Shown here: piece after piece, positions 49,749 through 58,028 of the stretch
Numbering within the stretch: position 1 is the stretch's first letter
Layout: the number at the start of each line of letters is the position of its first letter
NCBI GenBank assembly: GCA_945865665.1
Contig: CAMBEE010000001.1
Location: 224,199-288,198 of the forward strand
Source: an uncultured Clostridium sp.
Lineage (GTDB): Bacteria; Bacillota; Clostridia; TANB77; CAG-508
Reading direction: 5' to 3'
DNA: 64,000 bases
Position numbers and translations under genes: made by a program
The notes under the pieces: generated by a model
Told to the model about the DNA's origin: nothing
Databases searched by the model: none
What the model saw: only the letters and a program-made list of their open reading frames with translations

Positions 49749-50583
49749 TTACTGTTTTATTAATTTTTTCTTACTCTCTTTTTCTAATTGTTTTAAACTC
49801 TTTTCGGGTGTAGGCAAATCCTCTGGCATAGTTCCGTCCTGCCTCTTCGATTGCTTTTCTAACTATTTTTCCTATTTTGTTATGAGTTACGCATGCTTCT
49901 TTTTCGGTTTGTGTATTATCTCTTTTTAATTTTTGCTCTGTTTGAGAAATTCTAAACAAATTTGCTATAAGCTCAACACTTCCCATATTGTCCAAAATAT
50001 CTTCCCTATATCTTAGTCCTTTTCTTCTTGCAATATCATCTGCTGTTTCCCCATTATATAATCCTTTATACCCTGCATTATGAAATTTATCAAAATTTTT
50101 AACTCCTGCATTCTTTGCAGTTTGATTAAGTGAATAGTTTCCTTTTCTTGTTAAATTTCTTTGATAAAATCTTTTTTCATCTTCTGTTAATAAACTATAC
50201 TCTTTTTCACTAATTTCTTGTTTTCTAGTTTGAATTGCAAAATATGTTTGGGCTAGTGCTATTACCTTTTTTCTACTATCTCCATTTTGAGCTATTAAAT
50301 AACATGCATAACGAGTTAGTTTATAGTCTTTAATTAATACTTCTGCATTATTAGCACGTTTTGACAACTTCCTGACATCAGGAAAATGTTCATTCACGCT
50401 AATATTGCTATTTTCACAAGCTTCCTTAGCTTTATTTATTACCTTTTCAAAATTTTCCCATTTGTTATACTCCAGTATCTTCATCATTTCCCTTGCATAC
50501 CAGAATTCAATTCCATTTTCATCAATATGCTTGATGTTCTCAAAACTTTGATTACTATCCGTTCTTTCATCCATTATAATCAT
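49749..50583 (-). CDS. dinD: DNA damage-inducible protein D (DinD)-like with a +1 frameshift at CGG 49836-49834 (~277 aa)
   Basis: ENIKHIDENGIEFWYAREMMKILEYNKWENFEKVINKAKEAC...; skipping C converts ...AIEEAG-RNYARG... to ...AIEEAG-GTMPEDLPTPEKSLKQLEKESKKKLIKQ*, the family C-terminus. Confidence 0.92.
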
Positions 50584-50611
50584 CTCCTAATCTTTTATTA
50601 AATTTAACGCC

Positions 50612-50640
50612 ATTGTATCAAACATATGTTTATATGTCAA
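50612..50640 (-). promoter_or_regulatory. dinD promoter TTGACA-N17-TACAAT containing the 12-bp palindrome AAACATATGTTT (candidate LexA box)
   Basis: -35 at 50640-50635, -10 at 50617-50612, palindrome 50620-50631. Confidence 0.6.
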
Positions 50641-50756
50641 GCACTTTTAAATAAAATTTTACTTTTAATTTCAAAAATATTTTTTCATTTTTTTGTTATT
50701 TTTCTATTGACAAAGAAATATCAAATATGCTATTATAAATATTGTCAATAAGAAAT

Positions 50757-50840
50757 GCGGATGTGGCGGAACTGGTAGACGCGCTGGTCTTAGGAACCAG
50801 TGCCAACGGCGTGGGGGTTCGAGTCCCTTCATCCGCACCA
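50757..50840 (+). tRNA. tRNA-Leu (anticodon UAG), CCA encoded
   Basis: GCGGATG...CTGGT-CTTAGGA-ACCAG...GGGGGTTCGAGTCCCTT-CATCCGC-ACCA cloverleaf with long variable arm. Confidence 0.95.
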
Positions 50841-50951
50841 GCGATGTATCTGTTCGAACTAACAGATAGATATGAAATCAATCAGAAATGGTTGATTTTT
50901 TTCTTTTGCAAAAAATCATCCTAAAGCTATAATGAAATGATGGTGCTTGAA

Positions 50952-51131
50952 ATGAAGATAATTAAGCAAGAACTACAATTTGAAGAATGTCTAAAACAAA
51001 GACTTGAATTTATATGTGAGTTTTCAAAAGTTACTCCTACTTTTATAAATGGTAGTATTAGAAGATTAGAAAAAAATAATCTTACATATATTGAACCACA
51101 TAGAGTGATAATTAAAAACATTACTTTTTAA
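50952..51131 (+). CDS. Small hypothetical protein
   Basis: MKIIKQELQFEECLKQRLEFICEFSKVTPTFINGSIRRLEKNNLTYIEPHRVIIKNITF. Confidence 0.35.
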   Translation: MKIIKQELQFEECLKQRLEFICEFSKVTPTFINGSIRRLEKNNLTYIEPHRVIIKNITF

Positions 51132-51305
51132 TTTTGAAAAAGATGCTCAAAGTATTGAAAATCTCAAGCTTCTATGGTAAAATATTAACATAATTTAATT
51201 ATCTTGCAAGTTGCAAGTTTATATATAGAAACTATTAACAGTAATTAATGTAATAGGAGGAACATTAAATAACTTGTAAACAAATTTGTTAAGGAGGTAT
51301 TTTAA

Positions 51306-51854
51306 ATGAGTAAAAAAGACAAAGATTTTTATGTATGGGCAATGGCAGAATGCATTAAGGATACGTATGAATGGTGGGGAATTGACATGATGTCGATGTA
51401 TGACAATATCAAAAAGGATTTTCCCAATGCGACAAATGCTATCAAAAAAATGTATAGCAATTTTAAAGCTCCAAAATTTTACGAAGCTCAATGCTTATTT
51501 TTTGAAAAGCCACAATATGTTTATGAAGCTATTGCTAGTTTTATTCCATTATATGAACAACTTCGTTTTGATATAAGAACGAGAGAGCAGTCTAAAGAGT
51601 ATAAAAATCTTAAGATGTGTTCATGGAATCGGTTTGTATCAATAAAAAGAATTGACTTGCTTATGGCTGTAATATTATTTGCAGAAGAATTTATTCTGCA
51701 ACCTATAACAAGCAAAAATGTTATTTTTACAAAAAATAAACTTACTGTATATGGAAATGTTATAACACTCAAAGTATCTAAACATGAGAAGAAAACATAT
51801 GTATCTATTAGAATAAGAAATGTTATACTTCTTGAATATGTGATACTTAATTAA
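51306..51854 (+). CDS. Hypothetical protein (island; in-phase CGG at 51630)
   Basis: 182 aa ORF, strong aaggagg RBS, followed by a terminator. Confidence 0.65.
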   Translation: MSKKDKDFYVWAMAECIKDTYEWWGIDMMSMYDNIKKDFPNATNAIKKMYSNFKAPKFYEAQCLFFEKPQYVYEAIASFIPLYEQLRFDIRTREQSKEYKNLKMCSWNRFVSIKRIDLLMAVILFAEEFILQPITSKNVIFTKNKLTVYGNVITLKVSKHEKKTYVSIRIRNVILLEYVILN

Positions 51855-51855
51855 G

Positions 51856-51895
51856 TAAAGAGCCATTATCAATGACAAAATGATAATGGCTCTTT
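51856..51895 (+). terminator. Hairpin terminator
   Basis: aaagagccattatca-atgacaaaa-tgataatggctcttt. Confidence 0.8.
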
Positions 51896-52034
51896 ACTAT
51901 GATATAATTATAAATAAATTAAAAAATTTTATAATTTTATGTCAAATATTGTTTTTTAAGGCTAAATGTAATATAATAATTGTAGTTTCTATAATTTAGA
52001 ATAAAAAATCAATCTGTCATCAAATTAAGAAAGG

Positions 52035-52598
52035 GTGGACTTTATGAAAAAGACATTATTTAAAATTTTAGGAACTCTGTTGACAATCGTGGTATTCATC
52101 ATCACTCAGTATCACATTCGGAGATATTACAATATTGATCCGAGAATTTGGTTCTTTGTAGTATTTGGTATTTCCTTTGTTGGCTTTTGTGTTATTTTGG
52201 GTATTTTCTACTCCGAAATTAAAAGTATGATAGAGTATTTTGAAACTCATTCATTTTTTGAATTCGTATCAGAGATTGCTGAAAAAACAAAGCCGATTAC
52301 AAAAAAGGTAAAACCTATGACCGAAAAGATAGTGAATAGCTTTTTGTATGACCTAATAAGCTTTATTACTATGATAGTTGCTTTTACTGGAATTATGTAT
52401 AAGTTTTTCTTCCATGATGATTTTATGGCAAGAACAATAGTATATGTAATTTTTCTTGCTATGGTGGCATGGACGGGATTAAGTAGAATAATAAGAGCAA
52501 CAGTCATCGAAAAAGAAAAGCGTTCTAAAGAATTTGTGTATGCAGGAACGTGGGTTTTCATATTCTTAATAAATTTTTTAGAATTTGTATGTATCTGA
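52035..52598 (+). CDS. Hypothetical membrane protein (island; in-phase CGG at 52119)
   Basis: ORF of 187 aa with several TM helices; likely start MKKTLFK at 52044. Confidence 0.6.
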   Translation: MDFMKKTLFKILGTLLTIVVFIITQYHIRRYYNIDPRIWFFVVFGISFVGFCVILGIFYSEIKSMIEYFETHSFFEFVSEIAEKTKPITKKVKPMTEKIVNSFLYDLISFITMIVAFTGIMYKFFFHDDFMARTIVYVIFLAMVAWTGLSRIIRATVIEKEKRSKEFVYAGTWVFIFLINFLEFVCI

Positions 52599-52616
52599 AG
52601 TCAGACAGATTGATTT

Positions 52617-52650
52617 CTCAGAGGAGTTTGTTACTTCTCTGAGTTTTTTA
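52617..52650 (+). terminator. Hairpin terminator
   Basis: ctcagaggagtttgttacttctctgagttttttat. Confidence 0.75.
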
Positions 52651-52802
52651 TTTACTAGATTTACCAATTTTTGCACTTACATAATTTTATGCTATTAGAA
52701 ACAATGCATACTATTTGAAAAACATATTAATTTGTAGTATAATATAAACAATCCAATTTTAAAATACAAAACAACTATTGCAAATGCAAAGGAGGAACTT
52801 AG

Positions 52803-53588
52803 ATGAAAAAATTTGTTTTAAACAATGAAATCATGGATGAAATTGTATATAAAACTGAAAATGTTGTTATACAAAAAATCCAAGAAGGAAAAAACCGGAA
52901 AAGATGCTATATTATTGGCAATGGACATTCATTAAATATAGATGCCAACAATATGGTTACTAATCATGATCCAGGTATGCAGGAATTTGAACCTAAAATA
53001 AGTAAAGATTCTGCTGTTTATGCATTTTACTTTACTTTTGAATGTTCAGGATTAGAAGAATCTAGCAAAGAAATTGCTGATTTTGTTAATAACTTATCAA
53101 AAAATTATGAGCAGATTTTTTTAGTTGGTCATTCAAAATGTGGTTTATGCTTATATAATGCAAGTCATTACTGTAAAAAAGAGATTACACTGGTAACTAT
53201 TTCAACACCATTTGATGGTACTATTATTGCAGATAAGAAAACTGTTGAAAAAAGGTTAAAATCACGAATACTAAAAAAGATTTACAATGTGATTTTTAGT
53301 GATCACAATGTAGACAAGGACATTATACCAAATTCACAGTTTATCCAAAACATGCAAAATGCTACTTATAAAGAACATATAAATATAACATCTTCATTAA
53401 AAAACGTATTTAGCTGTAAAGATATTATGGATTTGTTATTATTTATTTGGGACAAAACTATGCGAATCAATGGTGATGGTTTAGTTCCACTTAATTCCCA
53501 AAAAACAGACAGTACACGGACAATCAATATGATTTGTTCTCACGCAAATTCTTTAAGAAAGGGGCTCAAAATCGTAGAAAAATTATAA
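52803..53588 (+). CDS. Alpha/beta-hydrolase-like (lipase-type nucleophile elbow) protein (island; in-phase CGG at 52896 and 53517)
   Basis: IFLVGHSKCGLCLYNASHYCKKEITLVTISTPFDGT. Confidence 0.5.
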   Translation: MKKFVLNNEIMDEIVYKTENVVIQKIQEGKNRKRCYIIGNGHSLNIDANNMVTNHDPGMQEFEPKISKDSAVYAFYFTFECSGLEESSKEIADFVNNLSKNYEQIFLVGHSKCGLCLYNASHYCKKEITLVTISTPFDGTIIADKKTVEKRLKSRILKKIYNVIFSDHNVDKDIIPNSQFIQNMQNATYKEHINITSSLKNVFSCKDIMDLLLFIWDKTMRINGDGLVPLNSQKTDSTRTINMICSHANSLRKGLKIVEKL

Positions 53589-53662
53589 AACAAATTAGAA
53601 CATCTTAAAAGTGATTTAGGTCAGCTCACTAAAAAATTATCAATTTATGAAAGGAGTTTTTT

Positions 53663-53983
53663 ATGTTTAAATTTAAAAAACGGATAAAAGAACCTAACTA
53701 TACCTGCAACGGAAAAAAAGTTTATATGATGCAATATTATCCTTTAGGATTTCTTATAGAAAATCAAAAAGGAGATTGGAATAAGTTAGTTAATTTTTTA
53801 AATAACAATACCATAAAAATATATTGTACATATAATAGCCTTGACAATTTTGCAAATAACACACTAGCTACAGGTCACATTGATGATTTTATTAATTATG
53901 TGTCGCAATTCTGTAAAGAACATCCTTCTGATATTTATTGTTTAAATGAAGCTGGTGACCTTACTCTTGTAGAATTCGAATAA
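53663..53983 (+). CDS. Hypothetical protein (island; in-phase CGG at 53681)
   Basis: 106 aa ORF with aaaggag RBS. Confidence 0.55.
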   Translation: MFKFKKRIKEPNYTCNGKKVYMMQYYPLGFLIENQKGDWNKLVNFLNNNTIKIYCTYNSLDNFANNTLATGHIDDFINYVSQFCKEHPSDIYCLNEAGDLTLVEFE

Positions 53984-54042
53984 TGACCACTAACAAAACT
54001 CTCGCTTTTTTGCGGGAGTTTTATATTGTAAGCAGCTTTCTT

Positions 54043-55602
54043 TTACTTGTAATTTCTAACATTTATATACGCAACTCTCCCAGTCATTCTAACTCTAACC
54101 TTATCAATATAAGAATTAACATGTTGCAGAACAACAACAGAAGTATTATCTTTATACTGATATCTATACCCAGTCAAATTAGAATTTGAATACAAAACAC
54201 AATTTTTTATTCTTTTAACCGTTCCAACATTTGAACTTCCAGAAACACTTGAATAATTATTTGTATTTATATAAGCAACTCTTCCAGTCACATTAACTCT
54301 AACTTTATCAACATTTGCAGAAACATTTTCAAGTACAGTTACAGTAGTATTTGCCTTATAATTATATCTATAGCCTGTCATATTTGAATTACTATATAAA
54401 ATACTTGCCCTAGCCAATTTTTTTGTTTGTCCTGATGTTACTACTACACTACTATTCCCAATATTTGTACTTGTATAATTTAGAGATATCCATCCCCTAT
54501 CCGTTTTCCCAAAGCCATTTGATTCAGCCAAAATTGTGACGATTGTTCCTTTAGCATATCCACCAACCCTTGGATATGATGTACTTGCTCCTGCTCTAAT
54601 ATTTAATCCGCTATTTGCTGTTATTTTAACTTGATAATTCACTTTTGATGTTCCACTATTTGCATTATCTGAAGTATTATTATTTTCATTTACATTTGTT
54701 CTTTCATTTTTAAAGCAGAAAAACTTTTTATAATTTGCATATTGTCTAAAATTTTGAATTGACACATATGTTGTATTTCCTTTTACAATTGCTTTTCCTC
54801 TTCTACTTGCGACATCATATTTTCCATTATATAAATATGAATCATATATTTTTATATAATTTCCTTCAAGTCCAACCATAACAACAAAATGTCCTCCATA
54901 TGTAAATAGCCCTTGATTACAACTTGCTATTATATAATGATTATCTTTTAACTTGGCGATTGCATCGTCTAATTTGTAACATTCACTATATCCAATATCA
55001 AACACATCAGCGGTCCATTTAAATGCACTCCAGTATGTTCCCTGGTTTGCTGAACGATATCCGTATTTCATGTATAAATCTGCCATCTGGTCTGGTGTTA
55101 TATTACCTTTTATGCTAGATACTACCATTGCTGCGGCTGCTGGTCCGCATCCTGATGTTCCTATTGTTTGTGCTGTATTCCCTACACTTGAATACATTTT
55201 ATTTTTCCATCTATTGTCTATTTGTGAATAATATGTTAGCCCAGAATATTCACCTAACTGAACATTTGGCGTTTTTTCAGCTCCATTATATGCTATTATT
55301 CCTTGTTCTTCAAAACCTTCTGCTTCTGTTTCTTGAACTTCAACAGTCTGCTCGTCTTCTTCTGTTAATATTGGAATTTCGGTGCTAGATTTATTTGATT
55401 TACTTTCGTCATTTACTACATTTGCACTATCATTTGGCAAATCTTCACCATTTGCATTTTCCACATTTTGAATGTTGTTTTCTGCTATATTATTTTGATT
55501 TTTTTGTCCACCTTGTAAATTACATTGTGATAATATCACAAATAAAATAAGTATTAGAACTATTCCCTCTAATACTATTAATTTTTTACGTTCCTTATTC
55601 AT
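54043..55602 (-). CDS. C39-family peptidase with bacterial SH3 domains, secreted
   Basis: LTYYSQIDNRWKNKMYSSVG...GTSGCGPAAAAMVVSSIKGN...GHFVVMVGLEGNYIKIYDS; SH3b ANSGLNIRAGASTSYPRVGGYAKGTIVTI. Confidence 0.88.
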   Translation of the reverse strand: MNKERKKLIVLEGIVLILILFVILSQCNLQGGQKNQNNIAENNIQNVENANGEDLPNDSANVVNDESKSNKSSTEIPILTEEDEQTVEVQETEAEGFEEQGIIAYNGAEKTPNVQLGEYSGLTYYSQIDNRWKNKMYSSVGNTAQTIGTSGCGPAAAAMVVSSIKGNITPDQMADLYMKYGYRSANQGTYWSAFKWTADVFDIGYSECYKLDDAIAKLKDNHYIIASCNQGLFTYGGHFVVMVGLEGNYIKIYDSYLYNGKYDVASRRGKAIVKGNTTYVSIQNFRQYANYKKFFCFKNERTNVNENNNTSDNANSGTSKVNYQVKITANSGLNIRAGASTSYPRVGGYAKGTIVTILAESNGFGKTDRGWISLNYTSTNIGNSSVVVTSGQTKKLARASILYSNSNMTGYRYNYKANTTVTVLENVSANVDKVRVNVTGRVAYINTNNYSSVSGSSNVGTVKRIKNCVLYSNSNLTGYRYQYKDNTSVVVLQHVNSYIDKVRVRMTGRVAYINVRNYK

Positions 55603-55685
55603 AGCAATGTCCCCCTTGTTTTTAGTACTTATTTAATCATTATTCTACTTTTGTTTGATTTAGTACTTTTGGGAGATTTATATTT

Positions 55686-55892
55686 TTACTTACATAAAAA
55701 ATACATTGCTATTCCGCCAACTATTGCTATTATAAAACCTATTATTTTTAGTCCAGCAGAGCCTTCGTTTTGGTCTCCAAATCCAAAGAATTTTTTTGTT
55801 ATGATTCTCGCATCATATATTAGTGTTATTCCAAATAATATTAATATCATCATTATTAATCTCATTATTATATTTAACATTTTTATCGACAT
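55686..55892 (-). CDS. Small two-TM hypothetical protein
   Basis: 68 aa ORF. Confidence 0.45.
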   Translation of the reverse strand: MSIKMLNIIMRLIMMILILFGITLIYDARIITKKFFGFGDQNEGSAGLKIIGFIIAIVGGIAMYFLCK

Positions 55893-55976
55893 CCTTTTAT
55901 TTTTTATACATTTATATTAATATTTTTTTGTAAAAAAGTCAAGAAAAAATGGAGCATTGCTCCATTCTTTCTCTTC

Positions 55977-56348
55977 TTAGTCTTCTGATGAATTCTCAAG
56001 TAATTCATCAAAAATTTCTTTTGAATACATCTTAACTAGATTGGACACAGGATGTCCATTGTTGAAAACCTCTTTTGGAATATCATATTTTCCGAAAAGG
56101 TGATCTTCTAAATCAATCTCCATTTCACTTAAAAAATCCTCTCCATTTCTTCTCATGTATCCTGCAAGAACTTTTTCCATGTACTCCTGACAACCAGCGG
56201 CCATTTCATTGATTTTTTCTTCCGGATGTTCAAGTTTGCGTGTTATAAAATATACCAACGCTTTACTTGTCTTTGCGCCTAATGCCACTTTTAATGGCTC
56301 AATTTTATCCTGTGCTAATTCCTGATACATCATCTTGTTATTTTTCAT
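55977..56348 (-). CDS. Conserved hypothetical protein
   Basis: 123 aa ORF with RBS, terminator hairpin after it (atggagcattgctccat). Confidence 0.55.
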   Translation of the reverse strand: MKNNKMMYQELAQDKIEPLKVALGAKTSKALVYFITRKLEHPEEKINEMAAGCQEYMEKVLAGYMRRNGEDFLSEMEIDLEDHLFGKYDIPKEVFNNGHPVSNLVKMYSKEIFDELLENSSED

Positions 56349-56604
56349 TGTTGTCTCTCCTTTTTCCTTTGTGTTTCTCCATTCGGAGATTGTTTTATTA
56401 AGTTACAAACGTTACCTTTGACGCTACCTATATTATATCACAATTTACATAAAAATGCAAATTAGATTTTACAAATATTAATTATCTTTTATAACAAGCA
56501 TATCATACTTTATAAACTATTTACTTTATCTAAAATCAAAAAGATATTCTAAAAAAATAAATACAACATATATTTATACAAAAAAACAAAACGGAGGTAA
56601 AAAA

Positions 56605-57912
56605 GTGAAAAAAACAATAACAACATTTATATTAATCATAATGTGCTTAACACCAATATCATTAAGTTATGATACAACAAGTTCATACATATGGAGTACA
56701 GATATGGAAACATCGCCCGTCTCCTCTTCTATCACCTCAAATACAAATAGTAACAATTCCATTTCCACAAATGAAACTTCCAATAACATATCAACCTCAA
56801 ACACAGTAGAAACCAATTCACAAATAGAAAATAATAATTCTTTAAACTTGGAAAGTGGAGCTGCTGTACTAATTGAACAATCAACAGGTCAAGTCTTATA
56901 CTCTCACAACGCACATGAACAATTACGTCCCGCTTCTGTTACAAAAGTAATGAGCATTTTATTAATAATGGAACAAATTGATAGCGGTAACTTATCTTAC
57001 ACAGACACGGTAAGTTGTTCAGAAAATGCCCGTTCTATGGGTGGTTCACAAATTTGGCTTGACCCCAGAGAAACTCTAACAGTTGACGAAATGTTAAAAG
57101 CAATATGTGTAGTATCTGCAAATGACTGTGTAGTTGCAATGGCTGAACACATTGCAGGTTCTGAAGAAGCTTTTGTTCAAATGATGAATGACAAAGCTAA
57201 AAAGCTTGGAATGAATGATACAACATTTAAAAACTGTCACGGAATAGATGAAGATGGGCATGTTACATCAGCTTATGATATTGCTTTAATGTCTAGAGAG
57301 CTCTTAACAAAACACCCTAGTATAACTAAATATACTACTATTTGGATGGATACATTAAGAGATGGAAAGTCTCAACTTGTAAATACAAATAAATTAATTA
57401 AGACTTATAGAGGTATTACAGGCTTAAAAACTGGTTCAACATCACTTGCTTTATATAATTTATCTGCAAGTGCCACTCGTGACGATTTGTCTTTAATTGC
57501 AGTAATAATGAAGGCTCCTTCTACAAAAGTTAGATTTGCAGAAGCACAAAAATTATTGGATTATGGATTTAATAAATTTTCATTTAAAAGTTTTGGAAAT
57601 GGTGGTGATGTGATTCAAACTGTTTCTGTTAATAAAGGTGTTAAAAATCATGTTGAAGCTATATTGGAAAATTCTGCAGGGACATTGATAGAAAAAGGTA
57701 AAGAAAATCAAGTTACACAAACTGTTGAAATTAATGACAATATTGAGGCACCTATAAAAAAAGGTGATGTTATTGGCAAAGTAGTATTTTCTTTAGATGG
57801 CTCTGAACTTTCTTCTACTAATTTAGTGGCTTCATGCGATGTCGATAAAATTACGTTGTTTACTATGGCTAAGAAAATTGTTTATAGTTGGGTTGATTTG
57901 TTAAGAAGTTAG
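56605..57912 (+). CDS. Serine-type D-Ala-D-Ala carboxypeptidase (DacF/PBP5-like)
   Basis: RPASVTKVMSILLIMEQID...SENARSMGGSQIWL...KTYRGITGLKTGSTSLALYNLSASATRD. Confidence 0.95.
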   Translation: MKKTITTFILIIMCLTPISLSYDTTSSYIWSTDMETSPVSSSITSNTNSNNSISTNETSNNISTSNTVETNSQIENNNSLNLESGAAVLIEQSTGQVLYSHNAHEQLRPASVTKVMSILLIMEQIDSGNLSYTDTVSCSENARSMGGSQIWLDPRETLTVDEMLKAICVVSANDCVVAMAEHIAGSEEAFVQMMNDKAKKLGMNDTTFKNCHGIDEDGHVTSAYDIALMSRELLTKHPSITKYTTIWMDTLRDGKSQLVNTNKLIKTYRGITGLKTGSTSLALYNLSASATRDDLSLIAVIMKAPSTKVRFAEAQKLLDYGFNKFSFKSFGNGGDVIQTVSVNKGVKNHVEAILENSAGTLIEKGKENQVTQTVEINDNIEAPIKKGDVIGKVVFSLDGSELSSTNLVASCDVDKITLFTMAKKIVYSWVDLLRS

Positions 57913-58028
57913 TTCAATATTAAAAAAGCAAAATTAAGATTTTGTACGCAGTGTAAACTGCTACAAAATCTTAATTCTACCATATTTATTCACTCAATTT
58001 TAAAGTACAATTTTTATCATTTAAAAAT

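Noticed and set aside
18082-49836. Simple pseudogenisation or random sequencing indels as the explanation for split virD4, virB6, virB2, S1, tetR and dinD genes
   Set aside because: All breaks have the same inserted base, the same codon phase and the same GGN (Gly) outcome at the only in-phase CGGs of those genes. Flanking frames look intact. Not fully excludable without reads.
18082-49836. CGG reassigned to another amino acid (e.g. Trp or Gln, as reported in other Firmicutes)
   Set aside because: A sense reassignment would keep the frame, but the downstream homologous sequence is in the +1 frame at these sites.
50742-50924. ORFs 50742..50924 (+) and 50696..50881 (-) over the tRNA
   Set aside because: They overlap the tRNA-Leu gene and are spurious translations.
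53663-53983. Toxin/immunity pair with the neighbouring hydrolase-like gene
   Set aside because: No recognisable toxin or immunity family; only gene proximity.
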